Source of the DNA: Atrichornis clamosus
Taxonomy: Eukaryota; Chordata; Aves; Passeriformes; Menuridae
Assembly (NCBI GenBank): GCA_013400975.1
Contig: WBMZ01000255.1
Location: forward strand, 1 to 64,000
DNA length: 64,000 bases
Direction: 5' to 3'
Each line of letters opens with the position of its first letter. Within the stretch, counting starts at the first letter, position 1. Position numbers and translations under genes: made by a program. The notes under the pieces were generated by a model. That model saw only the letters and a program-made list of their open reading frames with translations. It searched no databases and was not told the origin of the DNA. Below, in pieces: positions 1 through 11,260 of the stretch.

Positions 1-289
1 GGGCTGCCCCGACCGGCCCCGGGCGCTGCGGCAGCGGCGGCCGCGGGTCCGCAGGGACGGGGCGCGGCGGGAGGCGGGGGAGCCGCGTCTCCGCTTCCCT
101 AAACCATTATCCTTATTATTTTTGTTATTAGTCTGAGTCCCGGCGCTCCTCGGGGCGGGGCACAGCACCCGGCTCCCCCAGCGCTGCCGGCCCCGCCGTC
201 CGGGCAGGGGACAGCGCCCGCAGCCTGGTGCAAAGGCGGGCAGGGGAGGGGGTACCCAGCGGGGATGGAGCCTCTTCCCAGGCAGGGAC
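1..289. promoter_or_regulatory. Edge of a CpG island, probable promoter or first-exon region
   Basis: The first 100 bases are almost entirely G and C with very frequent CpG. GC-rich sequence resumes at about 140-260 after a short AT-rich patch (about 100-135). GC-box-like motifs for Sp1-type factors are visible at 71-80 and 152-160. Vertebrate islands of this density usually mark promoters. The CpG density falls off rightward, so the island's body and probably its gene lie to the left of the window. No open frame with a recognisable product spans it, so any transcript here would be 5' UTR or non-coding. Direction of transcription cannot be read from the sequence. Confidence 0.5.
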
Positions 290-701
290 ATGGAGAGCAC
301 CAGTCTGAGGAGCAGCGGCTGAGGGAGCTGAGGGTGTTCAGCCTGGAGAAAAGAAGAGTCAAGGCAGACTTTACCGCTCTTTACAACTACCTGAAACGAG
401 GTGGTAGCCAGGTGAGGATCGGTCTTTTCTCACAGGTAACAAGCCACAGGACAAGAGGAAACAGCCTCAAGTTGCACGAGGGGAGGTTTAGGTTGAATAT
501 TAGGCAATACTTTTTCACTGAACGGTGAAGGCTAGAACTGACTGCCCAGGGAAGTGGTGGAGTCACCATTCCTGGAGGTACTTAAAAGACACGTAGACGT
601 GGCACTTAGGAACCCGGTTTAGTGGTAGACTTGGCTGTGCTGGATTAACAGCTGGACTTGATGATTTTAGAGGTCTTTTCCAACCTAAACAATGCTATGA
701 G
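290..701 (+). mobile_element. CR1 LINE, 3'-terminal fragment
   Basis: This is a 5'-truncated CR1 (chicken repeat 1) non-LTR retrotransposon. It runs collinearly with the CR1 3' consensus as I know it: the end of ORF2 (GGCTGAGGGAGCTG at about 320, then the CTACCTGAAA segment near 390), the AGGACAAGAGGAAA block near 450, the GGTTTAGGTTG block near 487, the CCCAGGGAAGTGGTGGAGTC block near 545, and the terminal block that ends with AGGTCTTTTCCAACCTAAAC at about 671-690. An open frame at 265-528 is only the decayed ORF2 tail and not a host gene. The copy is fairly well preserved and its 5' end abuts the CpG island. Confidence 0.93.
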
Positions 702-3700
702 AGCACCCCAGCGCCCACCCTGCACGCCCAGCGCCCCCAGGCCACCAGTGCCCAGTCCCTGTACTGCACAGCTGCCCACGCCCTCCCCCAGGCCTTGCAG
801 GGATGGGGTGTGGTGGCGGTGTAGGAAGGGGCTGCGTGGGCTGCGCAGCGTGGCAGTCCCCACGCCAGGCGTCCTGTGGTGCACGTGCAGCACCACGACA
901 CGCACACTCTCAGTCTGGGCAGGCGAGACCTTAGCTCACATCAGAGCTCTGCCCCTTCCCCTGCTGCTGGCTGGCTCGCCACGCCACACAGAAATACTGC
1001 AGAGAGTTTTTAATAGAGGTGTTGCTGGGTGAAATAAAGCAGCAGGATGTCAAAGGCTCGACTTCTCCTCTCACTAGCGCTGTTTGGGGAGTGGACTATC
1101 AGCTTTCCTTTCCTAGGTGAACTCATTCGAAGGGTTGTATGCACAGGCACACCACGGCCATCAGACCACTATGGACAAAGTGGCCTAAAACTATGTGGTT
1201 TACTTATTCTGACAACCTTGGGAACAGAGCTCTCTTGCTTTCTTGGGAGAAACAAGGGGTCAGGAGGGGGGGTTTTGTCTGAAACCCACCGATGTGCGAG
1301 TTCTTCCACTGACTTTGAAGACTATTGTGTGTGATTCAGTGTATACGTAATATCTGTAAAGACACTTAACACACATAGCTGCAAATACAAGAGGAGAAAA
1401 TAAACATACATCTTTGCAAATAGAAGAAAAGCGTATTTATACCACATTATTCTTACCACTACTTAACAGCATTGAAAGAGGCAGTGTCCTTGGGCCCCAT
1501 ATTCCATGCTTTTGTCAGATTTTTTTTAGCCTATAAGTATCCATTTACTTGCAAATTGCATGGCTGGATGATTTCAACCCTACACCACTTCCTAGAGCAC
1601 ATGGCTTCAGGTCATCAGAACGGTCACAAGAGCTCTCTGTACCCTTCAGAATTGCACACACCAGAGTAAAAATAGAAAACATTTCTTACCCCTAGTTCAG
1701 GTCTAGCTCATTTTCCTTGGTTTTGCCCAGGTTCTGAGAGATTTCCAGAGCTGGCTGCCATATCTGCAGCCAGAGAAAAACTGGGTGACTTTGTCTTTTG
1801 CCTTCCTTGCTTCCGCCTCAGCATGCAGAAATTACATTTAATTGATGGCAAGGGTTTCATTAGCTCTTTGTGGGCTGTGACTAGTAGCATATAATTAGGA
1901 ATCACCTGCAAAAATTGGTTTGAAACAGTTAAACATGGTGCAAACTCATAAACACAAGACACTGATTTTACACTGGGTCCCAAGGTGCCCCAGGGCAGCA
2001 GAGCTCGCTCCCCTTAGGGCCAGGAAAATCCTCTCTGAGCAGCTTGGGGTGCTCAAGTCTGCAGTGACAACTGCACCCCCCCTTTTCCCTTGCTTTCCGA
2101 TCTGGACTTTGGTTTTCCTCCCTCCCCAGATCAGATATGATAGCGGAAATTTTGTCCAAGAGGAGAGCACAAGATCAGCTCTCCATGTCCCCATTCCTCA
2201 TCTAATTTTAGCACCATCAACTCCTGTCTCCCCTCCCCACCTTTCCTTGACATCTCTGCTTTGTTCTTCACTCTTCTTTTCCCTTTCATCTCCCCTTTCC
2301 TCCAGCAGCTGGCACATTTACCTTGTCTGGCTCCCCCATAGCTTCCACCTTACCTTCAGGCCTCCCATCTTCCTTGCTGTCTACTTCAGCACCTCCTTCC
2401 AAATTAAACAGGTGACCCACTGGATGCAGGAGATGTCTCATCGAGCCACGGGTATCCAGGACTGTGCACACCCACCTTTCCCAGTTTGATCAGCATCACA
2501 GTGCTGCAGAAATGGTGCCCAGCTCCTCACAGTCTTTTCCCTATGTAACACAGCCCTCATATAAAGATATTTCAGCCCAATTTGGTTGCCAGGGCCAGAG
2601 CACATTCCTCATTTATATGTGATGCCAATTCCAGCTACACAAAAATGAACACGTTGCCCCTGTTCTCTCTCACAGCAGCAACAGTGCTTTTTGTTTGTGC
2701 ACAGGAATAGCTCCACAGGGCTGGAAACACTGAAGCTGATGGATGCAGAAGGAGAAGCTAACGTTGAGGGTAAGATCTAGGAAAAGAAATCTGACTTTCA
2801 TCACTGCAACACTCACTAGATATTTCTCTGACACTTTCTGGCCCCCTTTCCATGTGGATAACCTCCCGTGGGCGACAGGTTTTGTCTACTCATTTCTTAT
2901 CCAGTCTCTTGCAAAATTTCCTTTCTCTTGTAACCCCTCTAGATCAATGTGCACCCAATGAACCTGCATAAACCCAGCAAGCCTGGGCTCAGGGCTCTCC
3001 CTTTGCCTTTTCTCATGCCAGCGGCTGTAGCACCACACAGCTGCTATGTGCTCCTCCTTGCAAAGACTTATATGAGTGTTTATAACTTCAAACCACACTG
3101 CTTGTACCATTGACAGCAAAGGGACTGCCCCAAGGGCTCATTTTAAAGCACTAACAAGTCTTTATGTAGCAAGTCTTTCCTTCACCTTCCTTTTTGCAAC
3201 CTCTGGGCAAATTTGTGCCATTAGGAAAACCAGACCTCAAACATACCAAAATCCCCATAGCCAACTTGGTGTTTTAGCTGTTCTCAGAAACCCCCAAACC
3301 ATTTCCTGGTGAATCTTTTTCACTGAGAGGTAAAAGAAAACAAATTTCATTTTAACTGGGACATGACCTTATGCAGCATTTTTCTTCAGCACAGATGTTT
3401 CTGAAACAGCTAGCAGCAGTCTAATGGTATTAAAATGTAGAAAAAAAGTCCTTTGCCAATATCATTTATAGTACAGAGACTGATTTACATTTTCCAGTGT
3501 TCCAGTAGCAAGTCCTTAGTTTCTTCTGGGTGTGCTTTTAAGAGACAGAGAGAATCTAAAGCCCAAAGCACAGCCTGTGCTGGGAGCACAGATAGTTACA
3601 CTCCAAACAGACAAGTCTCCCTGAGCCTGCTGTGCTCCCTAAAGTCTTTAACCAGGATTTGGGAGAGTAAGGCAACCTCTGGGGGAACAGCCAGACAACC

Positions 3701-6700
3701 CAGGGCACTGCTTTCTTCCCTTCTCTGTGACAGCCCGGCTGAAACATTAGATCCTCCTAGCTTATAGACAAATACTGAAACTTTCTGCATCGTTAAATAG
3801 CACTTAGCAGTACAGAGCCTGCAGATTGCTATTTTTATCAAGTACTCCTTATTTGCACTTCCTCTGAAATCTCAGTTGGGTCCCAATATTGCTGAAGCTG
3901 GCTCCTGCAGCCAGCATGCACGCAGGCTGTGCCTGGAAAGATGCATCTTGGAGCTGGCAGCAGTTATCAGTGAGTGATTGATAATGGGCAAACTTCTTGT
4001 TCAGCTAAACGGGCTTTGGCACAGGATGACTTGAAATATAACAACCACCAAAAAAAAAAAAATCCAGTCTGTTGAAGAGCATCCACCCATACCAGATGTG
4101 CTGACTGGAGAATATGCCAAATTCTTCAAAGCAGTGCACTTGACAGCAGTTCTAGGCAGAAGTGATTTTTTTCCCCCAATGTATTTACAAACAAAAAGAA
4201 CTAACTGTGGGGTAGGGTGGATAAAATATTTTTGTGAATATTGGTCTAAATTTTTTAATGAGTATCCCTCTGCTGTATTGAATGTCTTTACAGTGAGCAT
4301 GGGAACAACTGGCTTTTGCTGGCACAACTGCCTATGAGAAATACACAACCCCCCCCCACTACACGTTTGAACATTTGTTAAGTTCACTTTTAAGACCATA
4401 CAGAAAAACACTGAGGATTAAAGTGGTCACAGGCAAATCCAGAGAGAAGAAATGTTATGTTTAAGTTTGCTCAACCAACTGACTCAAAACCAGAACAATT
4501 TTATTATTTATATTCATGACCAATGCTTTTCTAAATGAGCCTTCACTTTTAAGTTTGGGTCTTTGTGAATGCACTGCTAACCACGAGCAGCAGGGGTAAG
4601 ATCCAGACACTTCTCAGGTAGTGACGCAAACAAGCTCCCCTTCTGGAGTGAACATGCACAAAAGCACAGGTGCAAGAGATTTTAGGTCGAAAGTGAGGGA
4701 AAAAATAATCAAGGCATTGCTTTTCAACTGCAGCCCCCAGGAGGGAGCGAGCATCTCCCTGAGTGCTGGCAGGCTGGGCAGATGGAGTCAGTGTGGCTCA
4801 CGTTTATCTGTGCCCAGCCACCGCGCCGGCTGTTTGGGCACCGCTTCCTCTCGATCTCACAGGGGAAGGCAGCAGCAAGTGTGACAGGTCACCACCTGCT
4901 ACTTTGCAAGGCTTCCCCGAGCACAGCCCAGCAACTGGCTGTGGACAATCTCAGGCCAGGGCTGGACAATATATTTGTGCTGTGTGAGCTCTTGGGAAGG
5001 TGTTACCTTCCGTACCGAGTTCCAGAGAGGTGAAGGTATTTCCAAGCTGCGCAAAGTACGTGCTGATTTCTCGCACGTTCGGGTGAATTTTCTATGCAAT
5101 CTGTCTCTCTGTTGGTTACTGGCTCACCTCCAAGTCCCCAAGCCCATCAAGGTTTTCTAAAGGAAAAATCAAAATAACCTTCCCATGAGAGTCAAAACCT
5201 GAAGGAAGATCTCTCACATCCAGCAGTGCTCTGTGATGGAGGGTGGCACAGCTCTGCTGACTTTAGCCCTCACACCCTTTCCTTAACTGTGACCTGACCA
5301 AATGTCCTCTGAGGCCAGAGGAGACTTTCCAGTCACATCGATGGACGTCCGATTGTTCTCACTGCCACTTAGTAATACGTTAAACAGTCTTCAAATTTCT
5401 TGTGGTCACCAAGGAATTCACAAATGCCTTAGCTTTTACCGTCCTGCGTAATTATTTATTGGGATGGCCTTTTTATAGAATCTCCTTAAAATGTCCATCC
5501 AGGTTTTAAGGCCAGCAGAGACTATTAGCTCATTGGTCTGCAGAACAGCGTATCCCATAGCATTTCACTCAATAACCACTCTGTTTAGCTCAGCAGTTAG
5601 CATTTGATTAAAAAGTACCTTCCAGAAAAGCCTGCAGTCTCCACTGAAGAAATCAAGAAATGGAGAAACTATCATTGCCTTCAGGGGTTTATCTGGTGCT
5701 TGATCTCCTCTTGAGTTTAAAAGTAAAACAGATTTAATACAGAATATCCCCTTGCCTTTGAAGACCTCTGGAAGCTTGTCTGGGGAGCACCAACACCTGC
5801 AGCCCAGCATCCTCTCAGGTTTATATCCCCCACAGCAGTGTGACTTGCAGAGAAATGCCTGGAATTGTCCTAGGGGATTGAGCTATTCATCCTAATTCCA
5901 GCCTTGCAGTCTGGAAAATGAAGGAAGAATCTTTGCAAATCATTCTTGAATGAAAGGACAAGTTCTTATTTCTGCCAGGTGGCTTGGAGGAAAGCAACCA
6001 CTGCTGTGATGGAGCAGTTTAATTCTGACTCCTTCTCCAGCTAAATCAAAGTTTGCACCTTTTGCCTTTTTCTCTCTGAGTATTTCTGTCTTGCTTGTTC
6101 TTAGGTCTGGTTCCCATCTCTCCTGTCAGTTTTGTTCCAGGAAACAGTGGGAACAGCCCTAGGTCCAGCTTGTTCATGTCTGATGGGGTGCAGGAATACC
6201 CCTCCACTTACCCTCAGCTTCATTGGTCCTGCTTTTATTTATATCCATTTCCTGGATCTTCACTGTGGGAATAAGGATCATGTATTAACCAGATGCTCCA
6301 AGGCTTTCAGGGATGGAGCAATATGTTCTGGCTGAGCCCATGCAAAGTGGAGAGTCAAAAGTGAACTTTTACAACAACAGCTGCTGTGCGGGGGCCAAGG
6401 TCAGCTTCCCTGGGAGGGGACCTCCTCCTGACTTCACGCATACCAGGACTATGGGAGGGGATTTATGGAAGCTCTAAAGGAGCTCTTTCACATGTTTCAT
6501 CCCAAATATCTAAATTGTTCCCTGCTCCTAGTATCCTTGCCTCTGAGCCGAGTTTGTCTGCCTTAAAATGCTTTGGAGCAATGCATGTTTTTGTGCTCCC
6601 AGAGTGAAGAGTAGTTCAAAATGTATCTATGGATAAGTCATTCCTTGCTGGCTTTTCCAGGCCACTTTGTACCTCAGCCTGGTGCAAAAACCACTGGCTG

Positions 6701-9700
6701 CAATCCGGAGATCCAGGCAGCAGCACACATCAGGTTGTGTCTTCAGGTTTGGCTGGGCTTAAATCACTTCCTTCATTTGAAATTGTCAGCAAAAAGCTCA
6801 TCGATCTCAGCAGCCCTGGGATTTCTCCAGTAGCTGGTAAGGCTGGAGCAGGCAGTGTGACACCATCTGACTGCCACTAGAGAGTAGAGGAGCAGTGTCT
6901 TCATGTATTCCCATTCTCTTGTAATCCTTGCCCCTGTGTCACTGGATCACTGACATGAGGTATTGCATGATATAACAAGGTGCATAACAACAAGATGTCT
7001 TTATAAGCCAGAAAGTCATGCTTCCTGTGCTGGAAAAAACAGCAGATGAATGACCCATATGGATCACAGTAACTTAAATTACATTATGAAGACAGTGAAC
7101 TGTTTGTGACACATCCTGTACAAGGCTCTTTAACCACAACAAATAGATTGAAACAAATAGGTTGAAACCTTTCTAGCATTTAATCTTTTCTCCCATTGAC
7201 CATGGGCAGGCCACAGAGAAAAAGAATCTCTCTTCCTTTTGTATCTCCATTGCATTTTATTAGGTTTGCAAGGTTTGTTCCCTGTGTGAGTTATTCTAAG
7301 TCCTTACTCTGTCCCAGTGATGTCTGGGGGATTATACACATGCTGCAGCCCAGCTCTTCCATAATTGCTTTATCAATGGGGACCATGTAGAACCACATTT
7401 ACGTGGCAGTTTTGACAATTGGTTTGCGCATGGGAAACACGGAATACTTGAAGGGAATGCACCTCTGTCCATGAGGTGTGTCCTACCTGACCTGCTTGCA
7501 TGTGTCAAATCCAGGACTCGGGAAAGCCTTGCCTGGAGGTACAGAGACAAGTCCAGGGAGCGACATCCCAGGGAAGGCACAGCAGAGCAGCACGTGCCTT
7601 ATGCCAAGAAGCTGAATCTCTTCAGAGCTGGGCTGAAGCTGAGCTAGATCGCTCAGTGCAGGAAAACAACAAGAATCAGTCAAGCCCAAGTCCTGATGCC
7701 AACCTCTGGGCAGCAAGGGTCAAGGTCAAGGATGTACAAAAGGCCTGTGAGCTACACATCCCAGGCAGTGATGCCATGCACCCTGCTGGGAAGGATGGAA
7801 TGCAGCTCTTGCCTCCCAGCCCCATGCAAAGGGAGGGAACCAAACTGACACTGCTTTTCCCTCTCACCCCCATCTGAGCCGCCCTTGAAATGCTGCTTTT
7901 TGAGATGGTTTCGCCCATTGCCACAATTGAACATTTGCATGGATCCCAGCCAGAACTTGCTTATGATTTTTCAAGAAAAAATTATAAAATATCTTCATTG
8001 CCTTCAGCACTTACGCAAAGAGCCAGAGAAGGTGGTCTAAGAGACCTTTTTCTTTAAGTATCAGTATTGTAAAATTTCACCACCACCAAGTATTACCAAA
8101 GATTAAGAGCTAAAGTCTCTTATAGACAATGATACTGTCTAGACTTGAATAAATAAGCATCAGAACCCTAGATGAGTTTGGGGGGTTGTCCAAAGATAGA
8201 GAGGGGCACAGATGTGCAAAAGCAGTGATGAGACAAGTTTAGTTTCTGCCAGTAACTGGTTGGTCGGGTTTGGCTCTTTCATGGCTTTGGCCTCACTTTG
8301 GAGACCCTAATATATGTTGTTTTCTTAGACGAAAATTAAGCCATGACTATGCATTTCTGCTGTGCTCCCTAAAATGCCTGCTGCTGACCCTCCTAGAGAC
8401 ACGGTTTTGCACTGGAGGGATTCTTTTGATCCAAACTGTCGTAGCAGTGGCCCTGCTTCTGTGCTCCAGCAGGGCATGCCAGGTTCTGCATTCAAGGATG
8501 AAAAGGTAATTGATCCCACAGAGGAAAAGAAAGAGCCTGAGGCGAGAGACAGACACACAAACTGGAAGCATACAACGTTTATGTTTTTACCTAAATCAAT
8601 AGTAACCATGAGAAGCTTTTGTAGCTTCAGGCTCTTCGTTAGACTGTGGCTGAGTCTCAGACCTACAAAGGGGTTTGGAGATTCTGGTGTGCAAGAAAGT
8701 ACCTGAAAACTGCACAAAGCAGGGAGTGAGGTGGAGCAAACCAAAGCCACCGGGAATTAGCTACACTTACACATAGGCACAAGGGGCAGTGGGCAATCTT
8801 CCTGCACCAAGGACATGCCATTTCGGAGGTGTCAAAATGTAGGCTGAGACCCATCAGTTCACTTTGCATGAGACAGAGAACAGGTGTTTTTCAAGACAGT
8901 TTCCTGACCTGGGCTGCATTTGAAGAGGCAGTTCAGACATCCATCAGTACCCACACACCCTGTCCACTGGAGATCATTTATTTTGGCTCCAGTGGCAAGA
9001 AGCATTATGTGAATTCATCACGGTCAGATAAACACTAATAAAATGTCCCAGGTTAGAGCAATAGTGATTTTTCTGTCAAACCCAAACTGAATAAAAAGCA
9101 GAAAAATTTCATTTTCTGCTCTAGAGCTGGAAGGATCAAGGTGTAGAAACAGAACAAGAACAAACCACATGAATTCTTTGCAAATAGCTTCCTCTCTTCT
9201 AATTGCATTTCCTATCTAACTTCACTTTCACTATGGCTTGTGGAGGTAACAGCTATTGATCTACAACTATTTTGACAAGGAGAGGTGCTGCAGAAACAGC
9301 AGAAATCTCCTCAGGTCGTTGTCAGCTAATCTGGCCACACAGTAAGGAAGAAAACAATTAACACCAAGCACTAGCTGCTGGGCTTATCATTATCCAGCAA
9401 GTATGAGGTCCTCTGAGGACTTGAATTCACATTTGGGTCCAGCTCATAATATAAAAGCCACACCTGAGTAACGTGCCGGCAGAGCTGATTTCACAGAGTA
9501 CAGAAGTACAAGCACAGGAGCTGCAAACATGTTTTCCATTGACTGAAGCGTACAATGTCTTATTTATCTCGAGCCAATTGATGACTAAACTCACCCAGCA
9601 AAGTCATGAAAGCATTAGTTTGTATTTGTTGTTCACATTCAGAGACATTATACATCAAAAAGGTCAATGCTTCCCAACTAATTCAATTACAACACAGCCA

Positions 9701-10187
9701 TCTATCATACTAGTTCAGTTAATACCATGGCAGCTTGCTGTTTCTGAGGAATGATAAAAATTGGAGTGCCCATACAGGATATTCCACTATAATGACAAAC
9801 CTGTTAGTGATAACAGAGTTCATTGCAAACCTTTCTACAGCCATTCTTTGCCAAATTCTTTGTATATCTGAACTGCTGGCCCTTGCAGGTGACAGGGTGT
9901 TTAAATGCACTGAGAGACAGTGCTGCAGCCTGAAGCCCTGCTACCTGTACAGAGCTTGAAAAATGAGAGTCCTCAAGGATGTTTTATTTGCCTGCGTTTG
10001 TTATTAAATGCATGGTGACTGGGATTCATTTATTGGTCTGTTTTCAATAGATTTCATCAAAGAAAGAACCATCATCCTCCCTGCACAGGTTTGAAAATCT
10101 GGATGTAAGATAGCTACAAGGCAAGGATTTATTTAATAAATCTGTGCAATCAGATAGAATAAGAAAATATAATATTCCAATTTTTTT
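702..10187. other. Gene-free, unannotated non-coding sequence
   Basis: I see no supported gene or recognisable repeat here. The open frames, such as a 189-codon one at 1920-2489, are rich in Ser, Pro, Leu and His, overlap frames on the other strand, lack domain motifs and are not flanked by paired splice sites. Minor items are an A13 run near 4050 and a short direct duplication near 7140-7168. The stretch could be intergenic or intronic. Confidence 0.6.
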
Positions 10188-11260
10188 AGAAGTGGAGACA
10201 AGCAATCTGGGCAGCTACAGGTCCTTCAGTCTGATTTCACAGGCAAGCAAGGTTTTTTAATACACACTGAAGGAAAGGGCTCTGGAAGCAAATGGTGGCA
10301 GGAGAAAATGCACCAAGATAAATCACACCCGGTGACACCATTATCTTTCTCTGATAAAAATCCTCATTTTTTAAAGCAGCACATATAACCTATCAGGACT
10401 TCAGCAAAACAGCTTACCGGGAAAATTAAGTTCACTGGAAATTATTTGGATTAATTTTCAACTACTAACCACTTCCCCACCCACCCAGTAGGAGAGATGC
10501 TGACATAAAATTTTGAGAGGAGGATGAGCAGGCTGGGGGGAGGTTACTAGAGGAATTCCTCTGTGTCTGGGGCCCATTTCCATTACTATTTTCATTAATT
10601 ACCTGTAGACAGAGCAGAAAGGCACTAATGCCTTCAGTGGCATCAGACAGAAAAGCTGGGAAGCATTCCTAGAGAAACTGCACAGAACGAGAGGCTGAGG
10701 GGTGGGTCAAACATAAAGGCATTTATGATTCTGTACTGAAGGACCAGCAAGAATATCTGTGAGCACCTGGGAGCTTATCAGGTGGGAGGAAGGGGAAAAG
10801 CAAAGCACCGCTCTAGCACAGGATGCTTGTGAGCATTTGACACACTGTGACCACAGAAAAGCAAGGGAAAGAGGATGAGTAGCTCTGCACACAGGTACTG
10901 TGGAGGGTCTTGACACGTTTACAGGGCACAGATCTCTGGGAACAAGGAGCACAGCCTTGCTGGGAATACCCTGCCCCACACTCCCGTGCTCAGCAATGCC
11001 CAATTCAGAGCAAGATGCAACTGGGATGAGCTGGTAAGAGGAAAGTGGACAAGCTGCTTCATTTAGCTTTGCAAAATGAAGCCTGAGAAGGGCTGTGATT
11101 ATTTTCTATAAATACATCAAGGGGGTAAACACAGGGGAGAGAGAAGAGCTATTTAGGCTGAGGAAGAATATTGGCACAAGAACAAATAGATGTAAATTGA
11201 TGGAGAATAAATTTGGACTAAAAAAAACCCCTTTTTCAGAAACGTGAGTTTTTGGAAACA
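10188..11260 (+). mobile_element. Old, degraded CR1-type LINE (reverse-transcriptase region to near the 3' end)
   Basis: Several blocks occur in the order expected for CR1 ORF2. At about 10210 is a GGCAGCTACAGG segment, the start of the reverse-transcriptase core. At 10389-10410 is a degraded 'Y-x-D-F-S-K' segment. Near 10569 a CTGGGGCCC block precedes a degraded 'N-I-F-I-N-D' segment at about 10590. At 10640-10665 the usual 'F-A-D-D' catalytic box has decayed. At 11100-11220 is an ATAAATACATCAAGGGGGT block with the GGCACAAGAACAAATAG motif typical of older bird and reptile CR1 subfamilies. Many stops and indels show it is dead. Both edges are approximate. Confidence 0.72.

Noticed and set aside
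265..528. 87-codon plus-strand open frame next to the CpG island, considered as a first exon
   Set aside because: Nearly all of it is the decayed ORF2 tail of the CR1 element at 290-701.
1920..2489. 189-codon plus-strand open frame
   Set aside because: Long Ser/Leu/Pro-rich stretch from a pyrimidine-rich tract (about 2200-2400); minus-strand frames are open over the same bases.
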